Below are positions 33,623 to 46,302 of a stretch of DNA of 64,000 nt, in pieces. Every line of letters starts with the position of its first letter. Within the stretch, counting starts at the first letter, position 1. The DNA lies in the NCBI GenBank assembly GCA_910589415.1, contig OU342631.1:1798001-1862000 (forward strand), given 5' to 3'. A program made the position numbers and the translations under genes. This stretch comes from Malachius bipustulatus (Eukaryota; Arthropoda; Insecta; Coleoptera; Melyridae). A model generated the notes under the pieces. The model did no database searches. It was given only the letters and a program-made list of their open reading frames with translations, and was not told the DNA's origin.

Positions 33623-36291
33623 CTACTTAGAAAATTTATTATCACCTAAGTTAATATTTAAATTTACGCATGCATTTAGTGAATGCGAGGCTTTGCTCCT
33701 TTTTTTTGCAAGGCCTTGTATTTTTCTTCCAGCTTGGCAACGCCTTTTTCCACTCGCTAAAGTTTTCCTTCTCGCGATAGACGTTGGCTGGACGCTTATC
33801 TTTTTGCCTTTCCTTTGGGTTTTTCTAAACTGTTTCTGTGTACTACATTGTTGATATTTAAACATTTGAAAAAGTCCACTCATTAAATTTGAAGATGATG
33901 TTATTTTCTTATTATATGTTGTAGTGCATGAATTTATTGCTGCTGAGAAACCATGAGGATCGTCCTTTAACCCTTCCATTACATCATGATCAAATTTTTT
34001 AATGAATTTTGACCAATTTTCTTGCGCAGTTGATATAATTTCCTCCGTATTTAATCCATTTTCCTCTGGCTTCTCGCTGGCTATTTCAAGAGGGTTATTA
34101 TTATCTTCTCTATTATTTGTATGTATCATATTTTTGCTCTGCTGTGTTGGGTGATTTTCTTTTGAAATGTCTGAAAGTTGTAATGGCAAAAAAAGTTCGT
34201 TTTGAGGTTTAGATCCAGTAGCAATTTCATACAATAATAGTTTATTTTCGTGGGTAAGGTAGTTACATACAGTTTCAAATCCATAATGGCTAATAATAAA
34301 CGATTGATGTTTACATATTTTGCCATTATCTCCAACATAACAACTACACATTCCAACACTCATGTCAACAAGGTACTCTTCAGATCTACTATTGCTTTTT
34401 ACGGTAAACTGCAAATCATTTAGTTGCTGTACCTGTTTTGGATTTACATCGGCGTGTGAAGGGTAAAACCGTTTAATACTGGCACTGTTTACCCTATTGA
34501 AAATCAAGTCTAATATTCTTTGCTTGTAATAACTTTCAAAGTCACTGATCACAAAATCTGTAAGTTGTGGTAAATTGTAAGCTTTGGTACGTTCGAGAGG
34601 AATGTCTTTAAACAATCTAAACATTACTTCAATAAAGTTGTTTGTATCCGATCCACGAGTAAGTTGCCCTTTTCTAAAGAACAGACACCAAGATTTCAAA
34701 TCGGAATCAATTTTGGTGTTTATATATTTTGCATAATTTGAAAATTTGCATTTTGTTTTGAACGTTTCTAAACTTAAATCCAGTTCAATTTGAGTTTTTG
34801 AATAAAGAATGTTTCTAAATAACCGGTAATGTTCTTGGCGTGATTCCTTTGGAATACAATTTTTTGCATTGTTTAACCACTTCCAAACAGCCTTTAATAC
34901 ATGAAATATACAAAGGAGCATAGTTGAAGAGGGCCAGTATTTCTGAAGAACTTTTCTCTCGGTCATATCATCATCGGTAATTATAAGTTTGGGATTTAAT
35001 TTGACTGGACTAACTTCAATCATATTTTGAATGGCTAAGTCAAACACTTCTTCTTTTTGACTCGTAGCAATAATGCATCCTAATGGTATACCTCCAGCAA
35101 CGGAATGTGTAGCAAGGAAGTAGATCTTATGATTTTGAACATCACAGTTGCTGCTGGCGTCCACAAATAAAATTTCTGATGATTGCCAAATTTTCTCGCT
35201 CGCTCTCTTCATTAACGAGGTGCAAAACGATACTGCGTAATGATCTCCGATTTGGCTAATCTTGAAGGAAACTCCTGTCGCTTTACTAAGATTTTCCTCC
35301 AATTTCTTAAGCATATCTACTCCTGCTCTCTCTCCGTAGGTAGTTTTAAAATGTCGCCTCCATAAATTTTCGAAATCGGATTTTTTGGGACAGTAATAAC
35401 GATCTGTTGACAAACTGTCATAATTTTCACCAAATTCCTCCATCTTCTTGAAACAAAAGCTATGGTAAGCTGAAGCTGCGGAATGCCCCCTTTCAAAATA
35501 TTGTATGATTTCAATTTTAGTGTCTTCGCTTATAGGTCTCTTTATTAATGCCGCAGCGCTCCCAGTAGTATGGTTATGTGTCAATGCAAACTCAATCACA
35601 CAGGGCCATTCGCTCGCAAGATTGTCAGGACATTTGGCACGAGATCTTCTTTTTGGAACATGACAAATTGTTATAATCATTTTAGCTGGGCACTCTATGT
35701 TTTTAGATGGATGGGGCCGCTTTCTAGGTTGATGCAACTTATGTACAATGGTTTTCAAATGGCAATGATATTCTCTCCTAAAAACATGTTTTCTTGCCTT
35801 ATCAACCGGTGTTCTTACCGTTCTTGTTATGGACCACGTGATCTTGCTTAACTCAGATAATTCGGTAACCCATTTCTGAAATAAGTTTTAAAATAAAATA
35901 ATGAATAATATTTTAAGTGATATTATTCAAGTAATAATAATATTCGTAAGACACCTTCATTCCATTAAAAAAAAAGAGTTATGTCCATGAATTTGATTTT
36001 GCTTCAACGTACCTACTATAGGTACTGTAATTCTTTTATATTAAAATTTAAAGATATTGATAATTTTATTATAGTATCAAGTGTCAAGTTTAAGAAATAA
36101 GAATGAATGAATTTTAAGCCAATTATTTTATTCAGCTGAATTATTTTAAACGGCACGAAAATTAGGGTTATGCTATTTATTTATTTTAAATTGCTTACAT
36201 TTATTTCCTCCTCAGACTTCAATTTTGTTCTTATAATATGATCATCATTCGATGGATAATATTCATAATTATCTGGATAAATATCACTCAT
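33623..36291 (-). CDS. MULE transposase with SWIM zinc finger, two exons
   Basis: Spliced gene on the minus strand. Exon 1 is 36,291-36,199 (31 codons, starting M-S-D-I-Y-P). The intron is 36,198-35,876 (GTAAGC donor, TTTCAG acceptor, phase 0). Exon 2 is 35,875-33,623, giving 781 residues. A Cys/His N-terminal finger lies around residues 65-135 (Y-H-C-H-L, I-E-C-P-A, then L-T-H-N-H), as in WRKY/GCM-type MULE DNA-binding domains. The DDE core has D270 (ILFVDASSNCD), D332/333 (LIITDDD), C353-x2-H356 (CIFH) and E447 (DTNNFIEVMF). A SWIM finger follows at C541-x-C543 ... C552-x-H554. The tail (about 720-781) is Lys/Arg-rich and may act in nuclear import. No internal stop is seen, so the gene may be active. 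It is transcribed inward from the right terminal repeat. Confidence 0.9.
35876..36198 (-). other. Intron of the MULE transposase gene
   Basis: 323 bases, GT...AG on the minus strand, A+T rich. It joins E-E-E-I-N to K-W-V-T-E without changing frame. Without it the long exon would lack its first Cys-x-His finger and an ATG: the unspliced frame has only a non-ATG start at 35,758. Confidence 0.8.
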
Positions 36292-36524
36292 ATTTCGCAT
36301 TCAACATCTAACAACACCAAGAAAAACACAAAAATTAAACTAACTATTTTTCGTTTTCACTGACACGAGGTGCAAGATTATGCATGTCTGCATGTCTTAA
36401 CAGACGACTGATATTGCACACATCTGTGCAGTATCGCTCGTTCGATAATATAAGTAGTTTCGGCTTGAATCGGTTGACTTCGATGTGCAGTAAGCTACGT
36501 CCGATACGAATATGCCACCGGGAC

Positions 36525-38535
36525 CATCGTGGAAAATGTGCTACCGGAGGCAGGTCAGCTCCAATACTGTCAAAATTTTATACACCTGGGGTGTGAGGAG
36601 CCTCAATAACCCAGGAAAGCTTCAGATACTGTAAGCTGGTGGTGAGGATCTCGGAGACAAAATGGCCGAAATCCTAACACTTCACATCTGCCAATGGCTA
36701 TTTAATTATATGTTCAGGAAACAGGAAAAAATCCTCCAAAAGTGAGGCGTATGTTGTCCACAAAGACAGCAGGTCTTCACTCTTTGACCATGAGGCGGTG
36801 TCAGACAGGATTCTAAGAATAAAAATCAAGACGAAACCACAAAGTAACAAACATAGTCCATGTCTATGCCCCAACGTCTCAATTCACTAAAGAGGAAAGT
36901 GAAGGTAATCAAAAAGTGATCAATGATTGGTCAAACGCTGGACTATAATCATCTGCGCAGCGTAGTGGGTAATATGGACTCGCGATAAGGAACGAACCAG
37001 GAGAAAAGCTGCTAGAGTCCTCTGACGAGAACAACACCTATCTATCACTAATGTCTTTTACCAACACCACAAAAGAATACTCTACACCTGTATCTCCCTT
37101 AATTAAAAAAACGAGGAATCAAATTGGATTTCATTATGGTGAGAAACCGATGGAAAAAATCAATAATAAGAGATGTAAGGACATATCTCAGTTTGGAATT
37201 TGGAAGTGATCATAATGCACTGGTTGCAGATCTTAACCTTTAGTTGAAAAAACCACAGCACCGTCAAAAACACAAACAGACGCGATTTAGCTAGCAATAA
37301 GAGTTACATTAGAAAAATCAACCCGCATCTGGAACAAATAACACCACAAGAAATAATCCAGTATAATTCCAACGAACTCTGGATGAGATTTAAGAGAATA
37401 TTGGCACAAACTGCACACGCACATAAAAACAAACGAAAACTAAGGAAGCCATGAATAAAGGACGAGACATGGAAAATTCATCAAGCAGCAGGGAGGAAAT
37501 CAAAACTAGGGGAATAACAATGAATGGACACACCAAGGACAAGTATAAAACAATCAATACACTGATAAAAAGGACTACAAGATGGGATAGAAACAAATAT
37601 ATTTGAGATCTCTGTGGCGAGATAAAAGAACATGTAAATCTACCAATAAAAGATATAACTCAAGTGAAATACTAACAACTAAAACAGAATCTATAAAGAT
37701 GGAACGACTACTACTCTGCATGAGAACTTGATGAACGACCTTGAAGTCTCAGTGGACAATTACATCAAACCAAAAACGAAAGAATCTCTCATACTCAGGT
37801 CTGAAGTATAGAGAACCATAAGAAAACTGAAGAACGATAAGTCCCCGAGAGCAGGCGGTACCATGACGCTAGAAGCCTTAGATGAGTCAGGGTTGAAATT
37901 ATTCATCACATCTGCGACAAAACATAGAGATCAGGACATTGGCCAGAAGACTGGACCCAATCCATCTACATCTCGATCCATAAGAAAGGCTCTGGTTACA
38001 TCTGTGAGAACTATAGAACAGTTACGCTCATATCTCACGCCAGTAAGTCCTCTTGCACATCTTACAGGAGAGATTAAAACGATTCCTCCTGACATAAATC
38101 ACATATGAGCAGACCGGATTAATACCGGGACGTGGCACTAGAGATCGGCTACTTGACATAAGGCAGTTAATAGAAAAACTAAATGAATACAACATTCTAT
38201 ACAACCTTCTCTGTTTTCTCGACTACTCAAAAGCATTCGACGCGGTCTGCTGGGATCACATATATGGACTATTCTCAAAGAAATGGCAGAACATTTGGTA
38301 TACCTAATAAGAAATCAGTAGCTAGGGAACCAAGGCTATGTGAAGATCTTGAATGAACTATCGAGCGGCTTCAAAACAAAGAAAGGGTCTGCCAAGGCTG
38401 CGTACTTTCCCCATCCTTTTTAACATCTACGACGTATAGATCATGCGCAAAGCCACGGAGGATTGGAGCAGTTGTATATCAGTGGGATTGATCTTGAACC
38501 TGAGATACGCTTATGACACCCACCATCAGAAGAGT
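36525..38535 (+). pseudogene. RTE-like LINE remnant
   Basis: Frames on the plus strand recover the RTE order despite many frameshifts. An endonuclease segment near 36,760-36,890 contains V-H-V-Y-A-P-T-S-Q-F. An R-N-E-P-G-E-K-L-L-E-S block lies near 36,985, then a basic linker, L-K-N-D-K-S-P-R-A-G-G near 37,830, and W-P-E-D-W-T-Q-S-I near 37,935. CFLDYSKAFDAVCWDHIYGL at about 38,212-38,270 contains the first catalytic Asp. The L-R-Y-A-Y-D-T segment near 38,500 is a damaged Y-A-D-D box (Asp changed to Tyr). It is dead. The complete MULE lies immediately upstream and may interrupt its 5' region. Confidence 0.75.
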
Positions 38536-38639
38536 TGGGGACGGGAAACCGTCCAACCTTCTCTTTATTGTAAATGGTACTATGACAGTTTTGCGAGGGT
38601 TGACCGACATGGTGTTCCCTGTCACCAATGATAAGTTAC

Positions 38640-39160
38640 CTCGAGTGATTTCTGAAGGACCCTAGAAATGGTCGCTACAGATCTGCCTTTGATCAGAATG
38701 ACCAGGTCATCAGCATATTCCTGAACGTCGACACTCAATAGTGAAAGAACAGCTAGAAGATCATCGACGAGAAGGGACCAGAGCAAAGGGGAGAGGACTT
38801 CTCCCTGCGGGCACTCCGTTGCGGGCCTAAGTCGATATTTTTCCCCCTCAATGAGGTCGTTTTAGTTCTGTTTTCAAGCATATTGCGGATCCACCCACTT
38901 ATGATTGATGGGATTCCTCTTGAGACAACTGCCTCATAGAGGGATTCTGGTACCGCGTTGTTGAGCGCTCGTTCTATGTCGAGGAAGGCAGCCACCGCAG
39001 TCTCTTTTTTTTCGAGAGACCTGGTGATCTTGCTGACAAGGTTGTTGATAGCAAGATCGGTTGACTTTCCAGTCTGATGGTAGGCATACTGGCCCGCACT
39101 CAGTGGGTCGCTATTCAATGCACTCCCCCTGATGTACGTATTATATCTTTTCCAGACTTT
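38640..39160 (-). pseudogene. R1-like LINE reverse transcriptase fragment
   Basis: On the minus strand, 39,118-38,753 stays open through Q-Y-A-Y-H-x-G-K-S-T, AVAAFLDIERALNNAVPESL (the catalytic FLDIEGAFN-type box with Gly and Phe changed) and GWIRNMLENRTKT. This is the reverse-transcriptase segment from motif 2 to motif 4 of R1/TRAS-like elements. It ends in frame-broken sequence. It runs against the RTE remnant, and a related piece sits at 13,150-13,390. Confidence 0.8.
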
Positions 39161-41710
39161 TTACTAAAAAAGAGGTTAGGTCAATGGGTCTGAGAGACTT
39201 TGGGTGTGGTTCTGTGCGACTCACCTCGGGTATGTATACCACCCTAAGACCCTTTTGTAGTAAGGCCGGAAATATGTCGTCAATTCCTGGCGATTTGAAA
39301 GGCTTGAAGGCCTCGTTCTGTATGAGTTGCTCTGTATTGTATGAGTTACAATATGTTGTTACTTTTGAGTAGCACTGCAGGTTGAAATTATATATTCACG
39401 ACTTAAATGCTGTAAAATAGGTTTATTTTTGCTAAAAAGTTGTGAATTTAGTCGCTTATTGATTTACCAACCTGAAGTTTAAATTTCAGATTCAGCTACT
39501 TTCGTGCTGGTTGGGCCGGATTTGGCCAATTCAATACATACTTATGTTCATTTTTGGTTTACACATTTACTTTGCAGTTAGCTTTTATTAAATAAAAAAC
39601 GACGCGAGGAAATTAGATTCTGTGAAAATTTCATAAACATTTGACAACGACATCATATAACATTTCACTTTTTGTAGTATGCTCGGAAAATGTTTAATTT
39701 CAGCTTGAACGAAAATCGAAAATTGCATTAACGAAACCTATTGTATTTTCAGAGAAAACAACCGCCTAATAAGATAATTTAATACTGCATAAGGAAAATT
39801 ATAAAATAACTTAAAACGCTTCTCATATAAATAATTCATAAGCTTTTAAAATAGTTGAAACTAAAATAGGCAGAACAGGTGCCTATCTACACTTGGAACA
39901 AACTCTGCATCCAATGTAATAATTGAAAAGGTTTCTGCAAACGTATGATGTAAAATCTTAAAATTAAAAGTACCTAATTGCGCGCAAATGTTTAATATGA
40001 GTCGTGAACATGGGGATTGTTTGTGTTTTACTTATCTCCAAAGACTGACGTGGTTTGGATTGTTACGCCTCTGGTTTCAAGTAAGCCAGCTCTGCCACGG
40101 GGGATCACAAGTATGTATACAGCCAACCCTGCGGAAAATTGAAATACTACAATAGAAACCCTATTCAAGACCCGCACAATAATTGAGGTAATCAACCTGT
40201 CAAGTTATTTCTACATAATTATCTCAGATGCTTAAAGTTTCGTTATACGGGGCTCAAAAGTTGAGCTGAACGTCTACACTTAATTTATTTGCATTACTCG
40301 CCCCAATTTTAATGGATTTTCATTAATAAATTTCTTGTAGGTAATAACATCATTGTTGCAAATACCTATTTTTGCTATCTAGTTGAAATGTGTACTACCT
40401 AGTACTCGTATGATTGATCGAGTGTGATGTAATCAACAAATCAAACCATGAATTTGAATTTAAATTTCAAGGATTAATAGGTGTTTAAATTACAATCCAT
40501 ACTATATGCATATATATACGTACCTTTACATGCCTACCTGCCTGTGTATAATAATAAGTACATGGTATACAACAACTTATGTCCAGAGGCAACATAGAAG
40601 TTAATAAAATTGGAACATGAAAATTATGAATAAATATTAATGAAAGGACTGCAAAATGAACGTAATTTAGGTCTGATCTAAAGATGTTAAAATGACTCTT
40701 GTGAGAAAATATTTTACTAATTAATTTTAAAAAGAGTTAATATTATTTATTACTTACGAAAATAATACAATTTATATTGAAAATATAAATTTTATTAATT
40801 TTGAGTAAGTATACGGAAACTACCGCCGCTAAAATGTCTGTCGGTCGGTCTGTGTGTCTGTGACTTTTCTAGTTTATCACTAAATATATGAGCCGCTCAG
40901 AAGCTCATATATATTGATATTTAATTATGAAATTTTCTTCTTTAAGATGGAATTTAATTAAATCGTCATATTGTAAAATCAGAAGAGATTACTTAAGAAC
41001 TCTAAGAGCAGTTAATAAAGTCTTTTGTATGTTAAAAGCAGTATTCATAAAGAACCCTCATCAAGAACCCAACTTGGAAGGCCTTTTTACTATAAAGGAC
41101 TTTTGAAATTGCATATCAACAATTAGCTTAAGTTATTATTGTCAATATTTGCCAATTTCATTACCTCTTCCTTTTCATTCACTTATGGGATGTCGGAAAT
41201 CAACCATTTTCGTAATGGTTATTATTATTAACTTATTAATTTATATTTTGCTTTCGTTTATTTATACGCCTTTGATATTAATTGTTTTTTATTTTTTTAT
41301 TTTTTCGCGATTTTGATTTTAAGGGTCGATTTATTTATTTGTATCGGAAAAATAAAACTGTCGGGCTCGTGTTACATGGAGAAAAATTACCCCTTCAACT
41401 CAAGAAAGGGAAGAATAGTAATAGAAACACATATAGAAACATCCAAAGGGCTGATGCTCTTTTACAGGCCTTCATAGTACCTATTGATAAATGAACACGT
41501 AGAAAAACTACTTCAATAAGATCAAGGTTAATTAAAAATACCTGGGATCTCTCAGTAGGCTGGTAAATTTGAAAACCTGCCTTTATTATTATAAACTACT
41601 ATACCTACATATACCTATAGTATGTTCTATTCTATACTATGGTGCTGCATCGCTGCATCGATTGGGATCTCGGTTGCTGTGGGTAATACGAGACATTGAA
41701 ATGCTGAGAA
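39161..41710. other. No recognisable gene; one small perfect hairpin
   Basis: A+T-rich sequence. At 40,884-40,912 ATATATGAGC is followed nine bases later by its complement, giving a 10-bp stem. The first 200 bases may still be R1-like LINE sequence on the minus strand, but I could not support it with motifs. No gene or RNA could be identified. Confidence 0.4.
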
Positions 41711-43592
41711 TTTTATGACTTACCTGAAACCACTAGCAAAACGGTCATAACTGTCTTAGCTTTTGAGATATTCTGAATAATATGGTATATGGTAATGATA
41801 ATAATAATGATAATAATATTCTACATTTTCTAAAAATAAAAAAAAAAACATAATATCCTTATGGAAACTTTTAACCTATTAGAATCTGTAGGTTTAGTCT
41901 GATTTTAATCCTCACGTTTCAGTTAATTGGATTAATCAAATTATTTTTTTTATTGACGCATAGGATTAATTTTTTACTAGTTTAGAAAGAGCATTTTATC
42001 GCCGTTTTATTTATTTAACACGTCGTCATATTATACAACGTGGTGATAAAGTTTGGAACAATATTCATAATAATAATTTTATAATAATAACAATGATAAT
42101 ATTGATTATATTTTTCACTTTGCCAAGTTATGACGTAAACTTTTTTATCATGACGTCATCTATTTGTCAAATATGACGTCATTGCTTTTTTTTTTAATGA
42201 CAACTGCAATTTTTTCACGTTTTCAAAGAGATCTCCTTACCGTTCAAATCATGACATAAAAAACTTGTATTACATAACGATTTTTTGAAAAAAATGCAGA
42301 TTTTTCAGTAAATGCACTGTGATAAAATAAGATCATTTTTATTGTTTTGGTACTTACTCATTAAATGAAAAATTTAATGAAACTAAAAAGTTGCTATCTC
42401 AACTAAAGGATATTTGGTGTCATTTTTATCAATTTCTGTGTATATCAGACACTTATCTTATACTAATCTTTTTTATAATAATAATCATTTTTTTCAAAAA
42501 AATCGTTATGTAAGGTACCAGTTTTTTTATGTCATGATTTGAACGGTAAGGAGATCTCTTGGAAAACGAGAAAAAAAATTGCAGTTGTCATTTAAAAAAA
42601 AAGCGATGACGTCATATTTGACAAATAGATGACGTCATGATAAAAAAGTTTACGTCATAACTTGGCAAAATGAAAAATATAATCATTATTATCATTGTTA
42701 TTATTATAAAATTATAATTATTATTATTATTAAAAAAGATTAGTACAAGATAAGCGTCTGATAACATAGAAATTGATAAAAATGACACCAAATGTCCACA
42801 AGTTGAGATACCAACTTTTTAGTTTCATTCAATGTTTCATTTTGTAACACAGCTACGTACCAAAACAATAAACATGATTCTATTTTATCGCAGTGTTTTT
42901 TTTTGAAACATCTGCATTTTTTTCAAAAAAATTGTTATGTAAGGTACCAGTTTTTTTATGTTATGATTTGAACGGTAATGAGATCTCTTGGACAACGTGA
43001 AAAGAAATTGCAGTTGTCATTAAAAAAAAAAGCGATGACGTCATATTTGACAAATAGATGACTTCATAATAAAAAAGTTTACGTCATAACTTGGCAAAGT
43101 GAAAAATATAATCATTATTATCATTGTTATTATTATAAAATTATTATTATTATTATTATGAATATTGTTCCCAATTTTATCACCACGTTGTACGTCAGTC
43201 ATACTTAATCATATTATGTAGCATTTATTTTAATATTTTAATCAAAAAATACAATTTGAAAAGATTTTGTTATTACCTACATTTTCTAATTAAGTATAAA
43301 AAAATTAAATTACTTTTATTTTCTTTGATTAAAAAGGCAATAAAATGCCCTCCTTAAATCAACCGAAACGTGGAAATTGAAATCAGACTAATATTATTCT
43401 ATATGAAAAGTTCCCCAATAAGGTTTAAAGATTTTGTTTTTAAATAATAAGAAATAAACAAATTTATTACTACGAGGGTATACTTGCTTATAGAAAATGC
43501 GGCATTCCAGTTTCTTAAAAGTTTTAAGTTAGTACCATCTAAGTTAAGATAGCTATGACCGTTTTGCTAGCGGGTTCAGGTAAACTATAAAA
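41711..43592. mobile_element. Large foldback element with a triplicated arm segment
   Basis: The outer arms match: ACTAGCAAAACGGTCATAAC near 41,731 and its complement near 43,553-43,573. A second block (ACGTGGTGATAAAGT to ATTTTTTTCAAAAA-type sequence, about 42,040-42,330) is present once in forward orientation and twice inverted, at about 42,490-42,720 and 42,885-43,195. The block contains paired TGACGTCAT motifs. No coding capacity and no clear target duplication. The extra inverted copy suggests arm duplication after or during mobility. Confidence 0.75.
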
Positions 43593-43631
43593 TCACCTAA
43601 AATTTTCCTCATATTATATTTAATAGTCTAA

Positions 43632-43837
43632 CAGGCAGTAATATGAAGGCCCTTTAAATTAACGGGCAGATTTCTGATACCATTTTTAAAGCTAATATTG
43701 TCGACTTGAAATTAACATTTTTGTAATCCCTTTCATGCCAAGAATCTTGATAGATATCCACCTACAGTCGATACCTTTTCTAGAAACGCCCCTAAAAATC
43801 TACCCGTTAACTTAATGAGCCTTTATAATACTCGCTG
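43632..43837. mobile_element. Harbinger-like MITE, copy 2
   Basis: A 206-bp element flanked by TAA (43,629-43,631 and 43,838-43,840). It shares CAGG-x-AGTAAT... ends and the AACGGGCAGATTTCT inner block with the copies at 18,841 and 48,279. It is more diverged than the other two. Confidence 0.75.
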
Positions 43838-43840
43838 TAA

Positions 43841-45697
43841 GACGTTCTCGAATCTCCTAACAGCAGCCGAGATCCCAATACATGTAGCACTAATCAGGGA
43901 CACACTGTATTGTTTAATGGCACTTAAAAGTTTTCCTTTTAATATTTGAACCGATTCTTCTTTTTTTTATCTTTAACTTTCCCATAGTTATTAGGGATTG
44001 TCTGTTTTCGAATCTTCTTACACTCAGTTTTTTCCAATTATCATTTTCAATCGGTTTCTTTTCCTAAGGTATTCCTTAACATAGTCCTTCCACTCCCTCT
44101 TTGGGACCATCCATTACTCTTCATGACTTACCGATGTAGTTCACTCCTCTCTTCATTAAATGACCAAACAACTTCAGTTTTTCCCCTTAAATCTTTTTGA
44201 GGACTACCTTCACGTCTTTGATCTATCTCCATTATCATGTCATTTTGAATCCCGTCCCCATGCAAGTGGTTACTTCAAACTTTTTTCGTGGATTTTCTTC
44301 CCTGGCCATGGCTTTGATGTATCGCCAGCTCTTTTTTCCAATTTTCCATTCTCACGACAATAATTTATCTTCCTGCCTATATCTCATTCATCGATTACAT
44401 AGGTTAACATACAAAGGCTCTTGTTGGAGCTGAATGAATACTTTTACTGGATGAAGAATGGCACCAATATTGAAATGTTGTTCATTCAATATGAATGCCA
44501 GACATCTCTTTGATTATAACTTGACACAGTCACATTCTTGAGCTTTTTTTGCGATTTTATCACACTTATTTATCACAAAAAAGCATACGCAAACTTTCAC
44601 GAATATATGCCAGTTCTGTAGTGGAAACATATTTTTCTAAAGTAAGGTGCAAGTAATGAAATGTCAGGAATTATTAGAAGGTGAAATATGACAATAATTA
44701 CTCATGAATAATGCAGAGAGAGAAGCAGAGCACGTAATGTTATTTTATTGTCGGAACATTAAAGTGTAACTATGAAGCTAGAGTCATGCAATTATTCTAG
44801 AGCACTAAAGATATTTTTTTAGTTTCAACTATAAACTGCTTAAAGAAGTGTTTTCCATTGCAATTTCGCCAAAGTTTACCAAAGTATCCTTACAGAGTTG
44901 TCTGGGTTTACAGTAAGTCTTGCTGGATATCTTTCATCGAACACACGATACCGGAGTGCCTACTATTTAGTACAACTAGTAATAGTGGTAATAATGATAA
45001 TTAAATACTAATGTTTCGTGACCTGCCTGATTGAACAAATAACATAATTCTCAACAATGAAGTTATTTGTTCCTTACCTCAACTAAGTTATTTCTAACTT
45101 TACGTATTCACTTATCTGAAGTATGTGGATAAGTTTGTGCGCAGAGATGGTCAAAAAGTGCCTGCATGATTTGATCACGACATCCTCCATTTAAGTTTTT
45201 ATAAGATTTTGTATCTCGAAAATAAAATTTCAAGATCATTTCATGAACAATTTTTGATTATAGGTATTCATCGTATAATTATGTTGGTAGTTACATCTAA
45301 AGCGAAAATCAATGTGAATACAGAAAAAAAGTAACACCGTTAGAGATATTTGGGAACGCGAAAAAATTCGTCTTAATTTTTAAAAATTAAAAAACTAGTC
45401 TGGGATATCCCAGACGTTCTAATTTTTGTCTGGAATAATGAATTTGTATAGTTACTGAAGCTTCTTACTATTATTCAGAATTGATTTTTTTTTATTATTC
45501 TGAGACTAGAAACGTTCTACTTAGGTATATGGATTATCCATCTGTAAAAAATATCTATTCACGGACGGAAGACGGAACGAATATGCACTTAAATGGCTAA
45601 TGGTCGGTAATGGTATTATACCATCTTAGTAATAGAGCTTGTAATTCATAAAAATACATGTTTAGATATTTTATGTTTTTTTTTATTAATGTTAATC
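43841..45697. other. No supported gene
   Basis: On the minus strand near 44,100-44,160 a G-H-L-M-K-R-E segment followed by W-K-D-Y-V-K faintly recalls the C-terminal tail of RTE-like LINE polymerases. The match is too short and broken for a firm call. The rest shows nothing. Confidence 0.3.
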
Positions 45698-45701
45698 TAT
45701 A

Positions 45702-46298
45702 CACAAGGTGTCGGTTAAGTACCTCCTAATTTCTCGGGAGTTTACAGAGGAGATCAAAATAAACCTAGTCTGTCATGAAAAAAAATTCCTAAAGTGTCCC
45801 TAAACGGAAATACAGACCCCCAAAAGGGGGTCATCGATTTACTTTATTGGCTCTTTAAAAAAAAAATAATAATAATTTAGAGGCCATAAAGAGGAAAGGA
45901 AAGTCAGGAACGGACTTAACCACCACACTCGTTTGGTCAAAGCTTTGACAGGTCTCATTTCACAGAGCTTACACAACGAACATTTTTACTTTTACTGAAT
46001 TTTTACACAACGAGTGTGATGGTAAGTTAATTCCTGACTTCCCTAACGACGTCAATAATCCACTCTGATATGGCTTAATGACTCTTTATGGCCTCTATAA
46101 AATATTAAAATTTCATTGAATTATATACCTAAGTCGGTTCAAAAGTTAGAGCCAAAAAAGTAAATCGCTGGGTACGCTTTTGAGGCTCTGTATCTCCGTT
46201 TAGGGACACTTAAGGAAAATTTTTTATGCCAGACTAGGTTTATTTTGACCTCCCCTGTCTGCTCCCAAGAATATAGGAGGTACTTACTTGACATCCTG
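45702..46298. mobile_element. Foldback element, about 600 bp, flanked by TATA
   Basis: TATA at 45,698-45,701 and 46,299-46,302 flanks ends CACAAGGTGTC and GACATCCTG. Complementary arms run nearly to the centre: GTACCTCCTAATT... with GAATATAGGAGGTAC, AAACCTAGTCTG with CAGACTAGGTTT (one base shifted), CCCTAAACGGA with TCCGTTTAGGG, and GAGGCCATAAAGAG with CTCTTTATGGCCTC. It is non-autonomous. The TATA could be a duplication or simply a preferred target. Confidence 0.7.
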
Positions 46299-46302
46299 TA
46301 TA

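Larger units (their letters stand above)
33255..36524. mobile_element. Complete MULE transposon with 9-bp target duplication
   Basis: CACCGGGAC at 33,255-33,263 and 36,516-36,524 flanks a 3,252-bp element (33,264-36,515). It starts GCATATTCGTATCGGACGTA and ends with the complement. The terminal inverted repeat is near-perfect for about 33 bp. An inner pair (TGTGCAATATCAGT at 33,347-33,360 and its complement near 36,405-36,418) extends the symmetry. A 9-bp duplication is the hallmark of Mutator-like elements and agrees with the encoded transposase. Both ends and the gene look intact, suggesting recent insertion. Confidence 0.95.

Noticed and set aside
44160..44433. Two overlapping plus-strand frames near 44.2 kb
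   Set aside because: They are antisense to a faint LINE-like tail on the minus strand and have no motifs of their own.
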